Positions 1 to 9,918 of a stretch of DNA of 64,000 bases are shown piece after piece (position 1 is the first letter of the stretch; each line of letters begins with the position of its first letter). A model generated the notes under the pieces. That model saw only the letters and a program-made list of their open reading frames with translations. It was not told the origin of the DNA and made no database searches. Source of the stretch: an uncultured bacterium (GTDB lineage Bacteria; DRYD01). The stretch covers positions 111,298 to 175,297 of the forward strand of contig CAKZQG010000007.1 in assembly GCA_937139605.1 (NCBI GenBank), written 5' to 3'. A program made the position numbers and the translations under genes.

Positions 1-869
1 CCTACTCTCTTATCATACTCCCTTTTCTGATAATCTTTATTATCATTAATGAATATTCCCCAATTTAAATCAACAATATTACCGTCTAAATCATTTAAAT
101 AATTATACATAAAATTATTATTGAAATCAGCTAAGTAAGAGATTTTTATATTAATATTTTTTTCAAAGGAAGAAACATTTTGAATTTTAAAAGGCTTCAA
201 AATTAAACTCTTTGAAAATTCCTTACTAAAAGGTACTAAGTCTAAACTTAAAAAGCTATCTGAATCTATATAAAAATTATTATCATAATAAACTGCGTTA
301 ATTACAGAAATTAAAGAATCACTATAAGATTTTTCTAATAACCTATTAGCCCATTCATTTAAAGAATCATTTCTATATTTTAAATTCTTTAATTTTAAAT
401 AAAGTTTAAAATTATTATTATCTTTTAATTCTATATCTTTATCTATATCAAAATAAATTGCAACAGAATAATCATAATTAAATACAGGCAAAGTTAATCC
501 TCCTAAAAAAGGATATATACTAATCCCTTTAGAAACAGAAAGATAAGAATAAAATAATTTATTCAATTTATCCTTAGGTAATTCAATAACATACTTATTA
601 TTATAACTATAAACATTAAGTAATCCTTGCTGTTTTGTAGCTTTTTTTAAAAAATCTTTTATATTTAAATTAAAACTAACATTTTCATTAAAAGGAGAAG
701 AAGATTTTTTTAAATCGTTTTGTACTTTAGAACTATTTAAACTGTTATCTAAATTTACATATGAATTAGCCAAAACCAAGTTATTAAATAATACAAAAAC
801 AATAAAAATAATAAAAACAAAAATAACAATAAATATGCTAAGTTTTAATTTTTTACTAATATATTCCAC
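1..869 (-). CDS. Membrane-anchored/exported protein of unknown function, truncated at window edge
   Basis: Open minus-strand frame from GTG at 869 (GTGGAATATATTAGTAAAAAA, preceded by AAAGGAGGG) running off the left edge; N-terminus EYISKKLKLSIFIVIFVFIIFIVFVLFNNLVLA is a signal/TM segment. Not in ORF track because the stop is outside the window. Confidence 0.7.
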   Translation of the reverse strand, partial: MEYISKKLKLSIFIVIFVFIIFIVFVLFNNLVLANSYVNLDNSLNSSKVQNDLKKSSSPFNENVSFNLNIKDFLKKATKQQGLLNVYSYNNKYVIELPKDKLNKLFYSYLSVSKGISIYPFLGGLTLPVFNYDYSVAIYFDIDKDIELKDNNNFKLYLKLKNLKYRNDSLNEWANRLLEKSYSDSLISVINAVYYDNNFYIDSDSFLSLDLVPFSKEFSKSLILKPFKIQNVSSFEKNINIKISYLADFNNNFMYNYLNDLDGNIVDLNWGIFINDNKDYQKREYDKRV

Positions 870-968
870 ATCCAACCCTCCTTTAAAATTTAAATGAAAA
901 TCTTACTAATTTTCAACAAAAACCTGATATTATTATATATAGTAAATAAAAAATTAATGATTTATTTT

Positions 969-1919
969 TTAAACTTTTTTAAGAGATAATCCTAATTCCT
1001 TTAATTTTTCTTTTATTTCTTCTAAAGATTTTCCTCCTAAATTTCTAACAGTTAATAAATCATCTTCTGAATAATTCAATAATTCTTCAAGAGTATTAAT
1101 TCCAATTCTTTTTAAAGCATTTAAAGCCCTAGAAGATAAATTCAAATCTTTTAAAGTTAGATTATTAACATTAATATTAGCAGAGCGAGAAGTAGCACTA
1201 AAACCTAAAGTATCACCTGGAACAAAATATTCACTAATAAGTTTATCATTATAATCTTTAATGATAAAAAGAGCTTTAGAAAGCGCTTCTTTTGGAGTAA
1301 GACTCCCATCTGTCCAGATTTCTAAATATAGTTTTTCAAAAGCTACTTTTTCTCCTTTCCTTTCAGGCTCCGTATAATAATTAACTTGAACAATTGGAGA
1401 AAAAATACTATCGACTTTTATATATCCAATAGTAAAAGGGATTTCAGGAGGTAAGATATGATCTTCAGCAGGAACATAGCCAATCCCTGGCATAACCCCT
1501 GCTTCAAACTCTAAAGTAGAATTAGTAGTAATAGTAGCTATGTAATGCTCTCTATTAATAACACTAACAAGTTCTGGACACTTTATATCCTTAGCAAAAA
1601 CTTGTCCAGGTCCCCTAACATTTAAATATACTTTAACAAAAGGCTCCTTACTATCATATCTAAATCTAACACCCTTAAGATTTAATATAATATCAATAGG
1701 ATCTTCCTTAACCCCTTCAATAGATTCATATTCATGAACAACACTATAAAATTTAACATAAAAAATAGCAGCCCCAGGAATATAAGATAACAAAATTCTT
1801 CTTAAAGTATTACCCAAAGTAACACCCATTCCTTTTGGTAAATTTTCTATTAAAAATCTTCCATAAGTAGGCTCTAATACTAAAGTTCCAGCTTTTATAC
1901 CTTCACTAACAATTAACAT
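969..1919 (-). CDS. rpoA: DNA-directed RNA polymerase subunit alpha
   Basis: MGVTLGNTLRRILLSYIPGAAI..., C-terminal alpha-CTD (LNLSSRALNALKRIGINTLEELL). Confidence 0.97.
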   Translation of the reverse strand: MLIVSEGIKAGTLVLEPTYGRFLIENLPKGMGVTLGNTLRRILLSYIPGAAIFYVKFYSVVHEYESIEGVKEDPIDIILNLKGVRFRYDSKEPFVKVYLNVRGPGQVFAKDIKCPELVSVINREHYIATITTNSTLEFEAGVMPGIGYVPAEDHILPPEIPFTIGYIKVDSIFSPIVQVNYYTEPERKGEKVAFEKLYLEIWTDGSLTPKEALSKALFIIKDYNDKLISEYFVPGDTLGFSATSRSANINVNNLTLKDLNLSSRALNALKRIGINTLEELLNYSEDDLLTVRNLGGKSLEEIKEKLKELGLSLKKV

Positions 1920-1963
1920 AATTCCAAAACCCCCTTACCTTAATAAAAAAATAATTTAATAAA

Positions 1964-2602
1964 TTATCTTGAATAGAACTCTACTATTAAATTATCTTCA
2001 ATCGGATACTCAATATCATTTCTTTCAGGTTCTCTTAAAATTTTAATAGTTAAATTATCAAGATTAACATTAATCCAAGAAGGAGTATTTAATTTATTAG
2101 AACTTTCTAAATAAGGTTTAATAACATTTAAAGCTTTATGTTCTAATTGTATCACATCACCTACTTTAACTAAATAAGAAGGAATATCTACTTTAATATT
2201 ATTAACTTTAACAAAATTATGAGCAATTAGTTGGCGTGCTTGTAATCGAGAAACAGCTAAATTGGCTCTATATAGTACATTATCTAATCTTCTTTCTAAT
2301 ATCTTCATTAGATTAGACCCAGTAAACCCTTTGCCTAACCTTGCTAATCTCTTAGCTTCATTAAAATATTTCCTAAATAACTTTTCACTAACCCAATAAA
2401 TTCTTTTCACTTTTTGTTTTTCTCTTAACCTTAACCCATAAGTAGTTAATTTAGGTCGTCTTTTAGCAAATCCATGTTGCCCTGGAGGATAATTCCTCTT
2501 TTCTATTGGACATTTTTCAGTATAACATTTCTCGCCTTTTAAATATAATTTTATACCTTCTCGCCTACATAATTTACAAACTGGTCCTATATATCTACCC
2601 AT
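1964..2602 (-). CDS. rpsD: 30S ribosomal protein S4
   Basis: MGRYIGPVCKLCRREG..., LERRLDNVLYRANLAVSRLQARQLIAHNFVKVN S4 domain. Confidence 0.97.
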   Translation of the reverse strand: MGRYIGPVCKLCRREGIKLYLKGEKCYTEKCPIEKRNYPPGQHGFAKRRPKLTTYGLRLREKQKVKRIYWVSEKLFRKYFNEAKRLARLGKGFTGSNLMKILERRLDNVLYRANLAVSRLQARQLIAHNFVKVNNIKVDIPSYLVKVGDVIQLEHKALNVIKPYLESSNKLNTPSWINVNLDNLTIKILREPERNDIEYPIEDNLIVEFYSR

Positions 2603-2624
2603 ATTTACCTTTCATTAATTATAA

Positions 2625-2670
2625 AAGCAAGAGGAATTTATATTCCGCTTCTCTTGCCATAAGCGGAATT
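2625..2670 (-). ncRNA. Putative H-type pseudoknot RNA element in rpsK-rpsD intergenic region (copy 1)
   Basis: Minus strand ATTCCGCTT-ATG-GCAAGAG-AAGCGGAAT-ATAAATTC-CTCTTGC: stem 1 ATTCCGCTT/AAGCGGAAT, stem 2 GCAAGAG/CTCTTGC interleaved; shares blocks with the element at 39758-39796. Confidence 0.6.
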
Positions 2671-2750
2671 ATAGTTAGACACATTTTTATTAGTTCTAAA
2701 TTTTCCTATTATTACCATTTTATAAATTAAACAAATCTTATTTTTTAATA

Positions 2751-2770
2751 ATTTCTTGTAATTAAGAAAT
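2751..2770 (-). other. Small stem-loop just downstream of rpsK
   Basis: ATTTCTT-GTAATT-AAGAAAT, 7-bp perfect stem. Confidence 0.4.
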
Positions 2771-2777
2771 ATATTTA

Positions 2778-3152
2778 TTAAACTCTTCTTCTTGAAGGAG
2801 GACGACACCCATTATGAGGGATAGGAGTAGCATCTTTTATATCACTTATTTCCAAACCAGCAGCTTTTAAAGCTCTAATAGCAGCTTCCCTACCCATACC
2901 AGGCCCCTTTACTATAACCTTTACTTCCCTTAATCCAGCATTGATAGCCTTTTCTGCGGCTTGTTTAGCAGCTAATTGCGCTGCAAATGGAGTACTCTTT
3001 CTAGATCCCTTATAACCAACTGTTCCACCACTAGCCCAGCTTACAGTATTCCCATTTTCATCTGTTATCGTTATTATAGTATTATTAAAAGTAGAATGAA
3101 TATGAGCAACTCCTGTAGAAGATACCAATTTTTGTTTTTTCCTTTTTGCCAT
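2778..3152 (-). CDS. rpsK: 30S ribosomal protein S11
   Basis: [22 protein letters not shown]...[15 protein letters not shown]. Confidence 0.97.
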   Translation of the reverse strand: MAKRKKQKLVSSTGVAHIHSTFNNTIITITDENGNTVSWASGGTVGYKGSRKSTPFAAQLAAKQAAEKAINAGLREVKVIVKGPGMGREAAIRALKAAGLEISDIKDATPIPHNGCRPPSRRRV

Positions 3153-3225
3153 TTAATTTGCCCCCTTTTTATTATTCCTACTTTTATTATTATTCTATAA
3201 TATTTATTTTAATCCTTTATTATCT

Positions 3226-4056
3226 TTAATTATTTTTTTTATTAGCAATTCTATGTAATTTATTAAAAGCAATTTTTTTATAAAATAAATCTCTTTGAAG
3301 ATATTCAAAAAGCTGTTGTTTATTAATATTATAGTAAATTTGCCCATCAGCAGCATAGGAAACAAAACCGTTAGTAGCAGAAACTACAATAGCAATAGCA
3401 TCAGTATTCTGAGTTATGCCAATAGCAGCCCTATGTCTAGCACCTACTAAAAGATCAATATTATTAGAAGTATCCATAGGCAAAAAACATTTCGCTGCAA
3501 CTATCTTATAATCCCTTATTATAACCGCTCCATCATGTAATAAACTATTAATATTAAAAATACTTTCTAATACTATTAAAGATACATCAGTTATCAAAGA
3601 ATAACCATTAGATATGTAATAATCTAAAGAAATATTCCTTTCAATAACAACAAGTGCGCCAATTTTTTTGCCACTCAATTCAAAAATAGCATCAATTAAC
3701 TCATCAATAAACTTACTAATAGAAACCTCCTTATTTACCCCCAAAAAACTCATAGCTTCAGAAGTATCTAATTTATAATACTTAGTAAAAAAATACCGAT
3801 ACTCAATCTGAAAAGCAAAACCCATTAACATACTTAACCCTAAATTAACTAATAACAATAAAATTAACAATATTTCATTATAAAATACTAAAACACTTAA
3901 AATCAATAAAATAATCTTAAAAATTAAAAAAATAAATAACCTATTTTTAATACAAAAAAATAAATTAAAAATAAAATCTAAAAATAAAATCAATAAAACA
4001 AAATATTTAATAAATAAAACAATATCCATTAATAAAATATTAGACAAAATTAGCAT
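3226..4056 (-). CDS. cdaA: Diadenylate cyclase (CdaA-type, DisA_N domain)
   Basis: N-terminal TM segments then DGAVIIRDYKIVAAKCFLPM...GARHRAAIGITQNTDAIAIVVSATNG; the start may be the internal ATG near 4029. Confidence 0.9.
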   Translation of the reverse strand: MLILSNILLMDIVLFIKYFVLLILFLDFIFNLFFCIKNRLFIFLIFKIILLILSVLVFYNEILLILLLLVNLGLSMLMGFAFQIEYRYFFTKYYKLDTSEAMSFLGVNKEVSISKFIDELIDAIFELSGKKIGALVVIERNISLDYYISNGYSLITDVSLIVLESIFNINSLLHDGAVIIRDYKIVAAKCFLPMDTSNNIDLLVGARHRAAIGITQNTDAIAIVVSATNGFVSYAADGQIYYNINKQQLFEYLQRDLFYKKIAFNKLHRIANKKNN

Positions 4057-5884
4057 AAATATTTAATTGTTCAATAATAGGCTTAGCTTGTTCATATAAT
4101 TTTAGAGCTTTTGCTATTTTTTCCTTATGACTACTTTTATATTCCCTTTCTTGGGGTTTTAAAATTCTTGTATCTACTTCCTCATAAGTTATCTCAGTTT
4201 CTAAAGTATTTGGATTAAATTTAGCCTTAGTAGTTTTAAGATAATTGATATCATCTCTATTTTCATAATCGGTTCTATAGTGAGCTCCCCGAGATTCCTT
4301 TCTTTCAATAGCCCCCTTTATTATAGCTAATGCCAAAATCATCATATCCCTTAATTGCTTTACATAAGATAACGTAGTATTAGCATAATAACTTTGATTA
4401 TCATAAATATTTATATCATTATATTTTTCCAAAGCTTCTTTTACAAAATTATAAGCATAATTTAATCCCTCCTGATTTCTTATAACTGTTACATATTTAC
4501 TCATAACAGTTCTAAACTCATCAGCCAATTTATAAGGATTTATACTACCTTTTAAATTCCTTATTTTATTCAATTCATCCTTTACTTCATCTAAATATCT
4601 TTTAATTAATTTTTGAGAATCAAAATTAGAATCAACTTGTTTAAGATAATTATCAATAATGTTAGGCATAATATAACCAGCATATAAACAAGAAAGTAGA
4701 GAATTAGCACCTAACCTATTAGCTCCATGATATTGATAATCTTGCTCGCCTATAGCAAAAAGCCCAGGAATATTAGTCATTTGATTATAATCTACCCACA
4801 ATCCACCCATAGAATAATGAACAGCCGGAAATATTTTCATAGGATTAGAATAAGGATCAACACCAGTAAATTTCTCATATATCTCTAAAACTCCCCCCAA
4901 CTTAGCTTTAACATAATCTTTACCCTTTTCTTTAACTAATTCAGTTATATCTAAATAAACCATAGGTTCTCCTTCAGCAGTATGATAACCTAATTCATGT
5001 ACAGCTTTAAATATAGCTCTAGATGCAATATCTCTAGGGACTAAGTTTCCATAGCCAGGGTACCATTCCTCTAAAAAATAAACTTTTCTCCCATTAGAAT
5101 CATAAGCCCAAACTCTACCTCCTTCTCCTCTAACACTCTCAGAAATCAATCTATTCTTATCATATCCCTTCATGGCAGTAGGATGAACTTGAATAAACTC
5201 AGGATTAGCAAAATAAGCACCCTGCTGATAAGCAATAGAACCAGCAGAACCCGTATTTATTATACTATTGGTATTTTCTTTAAAGATATAACCTAACCCA
5301 CCAGTAGCCAGGATAACAACATTAGCTAAATGAGTTTCAATTTCTCCATTATACAAATTCATCACAACTACTCCTCTACAAACTCCATCATCTGAAATAA
5401 TTAACTTCATTAATTGATAAGGTTCATACTTAATAACCCTTTGATCTACTTCCAATTTTCTAACTTGTTCATCAAGAGCATAAAGGAGTTGTTGTCCAGT
5501 AGTAGCGCCAGCAAAAGCAGTTCTATGAAATAGAGTACCCCCAAACCTTCTAAAATCTATATTCCCTTCAGGTGTTCTATTAAAAGGTACTCCCATCCTA
5601 TCAAATAAATATACAATCTTAGGAGCTAACTCAGCCATCCCTAAAACAGGTACCTGATTAGCCAAGAAATCCCCACCATATATAGTTTCATAAAAATGCA
5701 GCCAAGGGCTGTCCCCCTCACCTTTAGCATTAATAGCAGCATTAATCCCCCCTTGCGCACAAACACTATGGGATCTTTTAACAGGCACTATAGAAAAAAG
5801 CTTAACTCTATATCCTCTTTCTCCAAGCCTCAAAGTAGCCATTAAACCCGCTAATCCACCACCAACCACTATAACTTCCTTCAT
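4040..5884 (-). CDS. Succinate dehydrogenase/fumarate reductase flavoprotein subunit
   Basis: MKEVIVVGGGLAGLMATLRLGERG FAD motif, SHSVCAQGGINAA, FHRTAFAGATTGQQLLYAL, HPTAM, RGEGGRVW. Confidence 0.93.
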   Translation of the reverse strand: MKEVIVVGGGLAGLMATLRLGERGYRVKLFSIVPVKRSHSVCAQGGINAAINAKGEGDSPWLHFYETIYGGDFLANQVPVLGMAELAPKIVYLFDRMGVPFNRTPEGNIDFRRFGGTLFHRTAFAGATTGQQLLYALDEQVRKLEVDQRVIKYEPYQLMKLIISDDGVCRGVVVMNLYNGEIETHLANVVILATGGLGYIFKENTNSIINTGSAGSIAYQQGAYFANPEFIQVHPTAMKGYDKNRLISESVRGEGGRVWAYDSNGRKVYFLEEWYPGYGNLVPRDIASRAIFKAVHELGYHTAEGEPMVYLDITELVKEKGKDYVKAKLGGVLEIYEKFTGVDPYSNPMKIFPAVHYSMGGLWVDYNQMTNIPGLFAIGEQDYQYHGANRLGANSLLSCLYAGYIMPNIIDNYLKQVDSNFDSQKLIKRYLDEVKDELNKIRNLKGSINPYKLADEFRTVMSKYVTVIRNQEGLNYAYNFVKEALEKYNDINIYDNQSYYANTTLSYVKQLRDMMILALAIIKGAIERKESRGAHYRTDYENRDDINYLKTTKAKFNPNTLETEITYEEVDTRILKPQEREYKSSHKEKIAKALKLYEQAKPIIEQLNIYANFV

Positions 5885-5940
5885 AACCTTCCACTCCTTC
5901 CCTTACTTAAACAATCCCACACTCACTTAGTTAAATCCCC

Positions 5941-6840
5941 CTACATACTAACTAACATTAAAGTCCTTAACAACTGAAATTCAATATAAGTTTTATTTGT
6001 TTTTTTATAAAAATCTCGCTTTAAATTATCATCCATAATATTAAACTTTAATTTTATTTCTCTTTGAAGTAAAACGGGAATATTAGTATCTTTTTCATAA
6101 TATTCAAAAGAGCTAACATTAGAATCAATTAATTCAAAATCATTAAATAAATTTAAATCAGAACTAACAGATAAAACCCTACCCTCAGCTTTATAAAATA
6201 TAGTATTTACATTAGATAACTTTTTATTTAAATTGAGCTTTTTATAATCAACAAAAGAATAAGTAGTTTTTATATTGAATTTAACATATCCATTTTGATA
6301 TTCTGCAGTAATTTCTTTACTATTTAGAGGCTTCATCCATTCAATACTATTCTTAATTATATTTAAAAAATATTCACTATTTTTTAAATCGTTAATAAGT
6401 TGCTTATTTTTTTCATAATCAACTAAGTTTTCATAAAAATAAACTATTTCCGGAGAATAAATTAACTCATAATTAGATTTAATAATAAAAATAACTTTAA
6501 AACCTTTCAATAAAAAATTATTAATTAAATTTAAAGTATCTTGCTTAAAATTTTGAGATATCAAAGTATTAATCCTATATTCATTAGTATAAACAAATTC
6601 ATTATTAACATTATCTATTTTTAAGTTTTTTATACTAAATATGATTCTTTCTTGAGAATTAAAGTCTTTTTTAACTTGTAAAAACGGAATATAATAGTAA
6701 TTAGCTTGCTGGTAAACTAATACTTGATCTTTAGATAACTTTAATTTCAAATTTACTTTAAAATTATCATCAGCTAAACAAAATTTTAAATAAAAAACAA
6801 AAATAAAAACAAAGCTTAAAAAAATAATTTTATTTTTCAT
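5941..6840 (-). CDS. Exported protein of unknown function
   Basis: N-terminal signal peptide MKNKIIFLSFVFIFVFYLKFCLADD. Confidence 0.7.
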   Translation of the reverse strand: MKNKIIFLSFVFIFVFYLKFCLADDNFKVNLKLKLSKDQVLVYQQANYYYIPFLQVKKDFNSQERIIFSIKNLKIDNVNNEFVYTNEYRINTLISQNFKQDTLNLINNFLLKGFKVIFIIKSNYELIYSPEIVYFYENLVDYEKNKQLINDLKNSEYFLNIIKNSIEWMKPLNSKEITAEYQNGYVKFNIKTTYSFVDYKKLNLNKKLSNVNTIFYKAEGRVLSVSSDLNLFNDFELIDSNVSSFEYYEKDTNIPVLLQREIKLKFNIMDDNLKRDFYKKTNKTYIEFQLLRTLMLVSM

Positions 6841-6941
6841 AATATAAATTTTTACATAACAAAAAAAAAACCTTTAGCTAAAAAATACATAATAAACCAC
6901 CCAATGAAAGGGAAAAAATAAAAAATAAAAAATAAATTATT

Positions 6942-7721
6942 ATGAATAAAGAAACAAATTGGGTATTAGAATTTAATAATATAAACCTAAAGATAGGTAA
7001 TAACGAGATACTAAAAAATGTATCATTTAAAATAGAAAAAGGGAGCAATACATTCATAATGGGCCCCAGTGGATCTGGAAAAACAACTATTTTAAAAATC
7101 GCCGCAGGCCTAATATTCCCAACTAATGGAAATATTAAAATTTTAAATAAAGATATATCCAATATAAAAGATTTATATGAAGTAAGAAAAAAAATAGGAT
7201 TTGTTTTCCAATATAGCGCTTTAATAGATTATTTAACAGTACTAGATAACATACTATTACCCTTAAAAATAAGAAATAAATCAGATTTTAAAAAAAATTA
7301 TAAAACTTATATAGAAAAAGCAAAAGAAATATTAGAGAAACTGGATTTAAAAGGAGTAGAAAAATATTATCCAAATTCTTTAAGCGGAGGTATGCAAAAA
7401 AGGGTAGCATTTGCAAGAGCAATAATATCAAACCCTGAAATAATATTTTATGACGAACCAACCAGCGGCCTAGACCCAGTAACTGCAAAATCCATTGATA
7501 ACATAATAATAAATATAAACAAAAACTTTAATATAACAAATATAATAGTTTCCCATGATGTAAATAGTGCATTAAATGTTTCAGATTATATAATTTTTAT
7601 TTATAAAGGTGAAATTATTTTTAAAGGTAATATAAATGATCTAAAAAATTTACTTTATAATTCTTCATTAACTATACCACCAATTTTGAAAGACTTTTTT
7701 TATTCAATTATAAAAACTTAA
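6942..7721 (+). CDS. ABC transporter ATP-binding protein (MlaF-like)
   Basis: Walker A GPSGSGKTT, signature LSGGMQKRVAFARA, Walker B IIFYDEPTSGLDP. Confidence 0.88.
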   Translation: MNKETNWVLEFNNINLKIGNNEILKNVSFKIEKGSNTFIMGPSGSGKTTILKIAAGLIFPTNGNIKILNKDISNIKDLYEVRKKIGFVFQYSALIDYLTVLDNILLPLKIRNKSDFKKNYKTYIEKAKEILEKLDLKGVEKYYPNSLSGGMQKRVAFARAIISNPEIIFYDEPTSGLDPVTAKSIDNIIININKNFNITNIIVSHDVNSALNVSDYIIFIYKGEIIFKGNINDLKNLLYNSSLTIPPILKDFFYSIIKT

Positions 7722-7908
7722 ATTTATGTATATCATTTACTAAAAACAAAATCTTTTAAAAATTAAATATAATAAATAAACTTAAAAATTTAAATCTACT
7801 TGATTAGAAAGAGAAAATAATTAGTCTAAATTTTTACAAGCAGTTATCTTAAATAACCAATTAAAAAACACAAGCTAATAATTTAGGAAATAATTATAAA
7901 ATTTTTTA

Positions 7909-9918
7909 TTATTTATTAGAAGCTAATAATTCTTTTATTTCCTGTAATCTATTCTTTATTTCATTTATTTTTTTATTATATTCTTCTTCATCTATATCCC
8001 CAATACTCTTAAGAAAATTAAGTTCATTAATTTGTTTTAATAACTCTTCTTTTTCTTTATTAATTCTTTTAATATCCTCTGGGGTTAATTGTTTTTTAAT
8101 TTCTATTTCTAAACCTGTATCACTTTTAATGGTTTCAGTCTTAACAACACTATCTTTTTTTATATCTTCTATTTTTTGAGTTTTTTCTATTTTATTTTCA
8201 ACAGCTTCTAACAGTTTATCAAATTCTTCTATCACTAACTTTTTAGGGGATTCAACCGATTTAGAGTATAAATCCTGCGTTTTTAACGGTATCTTTTCTT
8301 CTTTTATAATATCACTATAATCCACCTTTTTAGATTCTTGTTTTGAATAACCTTCATCAGTAGCTAAAACTTTATCAAAATCTATTCTTAATTTAGGTTT
8401 TTTTAGATCTTCATTTTTAGTTTCCAATGAAAAACTTTTATCTTTAGATTCTTCTTTAATTTCCTCCTCTTGTTCATCTTCTTCTAAGAATTTTAATAAT
8501 TTAGAAGTATCATAAGCTATGTTTTGAGATTTTTCTTTTACCTCACTTAAAGCTTTTTTCATTAATTCTTCCTCAGAAACAACTTTCTTAGTAGTTAGAT
8601 TTTTATCATCTTTAGAGATATCCTTAATATCTTTTAAATCATCTTCAATTTTTTCTTGATTATTTTGTATTTCTTTCTCTTTTTTTGATTCATCTTCCTT
8701 AAGTAATTCCATTATTTTAGAAGTATCTATTGTAGAAGGTTTAGATTCTGTTGATTCTAAAGTTAATTTTAATAATTTCTCACTATCAACAATATTTCTT
8801 TTAGAATACTCTCGCTGTTCTTTATTTTCTTCATGTAATCCTTTAATAACTTCTTTTTTGGCTTCTTCAATAAATTTAGTTTTTTGCTCAATAATTTGTT
8901 CTCTTTCCTTAATTGATTCTTCTATTAAAGATGCAAGTTTATCTTCACCTTTAGCTTTTTTAATTTCAGTTACTCTCCACCTGCTAACTTCTATTTTAAA
9001 ATTCTCGTAAGTAAAATAAAACATATCCAAAGGTAATTTAAGTTGCCTTAAATATAAGGCTATAATATCTTCATAAGTAGGAAACAAAATAGCCCACATA
9101 GGATAATTAAGATTCTCAATATCACTAATCAAAAAATCAATATTACCTAATTTATTTAAAATAAAAATTTGTGGATAACTTTTTAGTCTTAAAACAACCT
9201 TATTAGGATTAAATGCCAAAACAACACTATCCCTAACATCTTCAGGTAACTTTATTATAAACTTAGCATTATTAGAAATAAAATAAAGTGCTTCTTTTTC
9301 TTTATCCTTAAGATAAAACAAAATATCCCCAGAATTATTTATATAATAATCTATTATTTGGATATCAGTTAATTCATAAGAAAGCTCCACTCTATAACTT
9401 ATTAAATTAATTTTTTCTATTAATTTTTGATCTTTAATGATTATATAATTAGAAAATGGAGATAATTTAAATTCTATAGTTTGATTAGATTCTAATTTTT
9501 TAGAGAAAAATATTTCTTCTTTATAATTTTCTAAATTAAGCATTCCTAATTCGTGTAAATAAATTTCTTTTTTAGCTAAAACATTTAGAAATGATTTATC
9601 CTGACTTTTTCTATAGAAAAATACCTTTTTATCTAATAAACTGAAATCCGATAGTATTCCTCCCTCTTTAAATTTACTATTTAGAATTATTTCCTCTTGA
9701 TTCAAATTAATTAAAATTAACTCACTTTGTGTTTGAACTAAAATTTCCCCTTTATCAGAAACAGCTAACAATTTTAAATCTAAACCTTTAAGTACTTTTT
9801 CAAATAAAAAAGTCCTTTCTCTATATAACAACAAATTATTACTATGCAAAATAACAATATACTTTAAATTAGAACTTATTTTTAACTGGATATTAGGAGA
9901 ACTTACTATCATACCCAT
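7909..9918 (-). CDS. Large protein: N-terminal beta-propeller-like region plus charged coiled-coil tail
   Basis: 669-aa ORF; Lys/Glu-rich C-terminal half with repeated DTSK(L/I)(L/M)xxLxEDE motifs. Confidence 0.7.
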   Translation of the reverse strand: MGMIVSSPNIQLKISSNLKYIVILHSNNLLLYRERTFLFEKVLKGLDLKLLAVSDKGEILVQTQSELILINLNQEEIILNSKFKEGGILSDFSLLDKKVFFYRKSQDKSFLNVLAKKEIYLHELGMLNLENYKEEIFFSKKLESNQTIEFKLSPFSNYIIIKDQKLIEKINLISYRVELSYELTDIQIIDYYINNSGDILFYLKDKEKEALYFISNNAKFIIKLPEDVRDSVVLAFNPNKVVLRLKSYPQIFILNKLGNIDFLISDIENLNYPMWAILFPTYEDIIALYLRQLKLPLDMFYFTYENFKIEVSRWRVTEIKKAKGEDKLASLIEESIKEREQIIEQKTKFIEEAKKEVIKGLHEENKEQREYSKRNIVDSEKLLKLTLESTESKPSTIDTSKIMELLKEDESKKEKEIQNNQEKIEDDLKDIKDISKDDKNLTTKKVVSEEELMKKALSEVKEKSQNIAYDTSKLLKFLEEDEQEEEIKEESKDKSFSLETKNEDLKKPKLRIDFDKVLATDEGYSKQESKKVDYSDIIKEEKIPLKTQDLYSKSVESPKKLVIEEFDKLLEAVENKIEKTQKIEDIKKDSVVKTETIKSDTGLEIEIKKQLTPEDIKRINKEKEELLKQINELNFLKSIGDIDEEEYNKKINEIKNRLQEIKELLASNK

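Noticed and set aside
2642-2669. ATTCCGCTT/AAGCGGAAT as a simple Rho-independent terminator
   Set aside because: Not followed by a U-tract on the minus strand, and the interleaved second stem is preserved with different sequence in both copies.
2506-2730. Plus-strand ORF over the rpsD 5' end
   Set aside because: Mostly antisense to rpsD; hydrophobic low-complexity product typical of spurious ORFs in AT-rich DNA.
2976-3200. Plus-strand ORF antisense to rpsK
   Set aside because: Opposite a clear S11 gene; no RBS or family signal.
6878-7162. Minus-strand 94-aa ORF
   Set aside because: Antisense to the ABC ATPase Walker A region.
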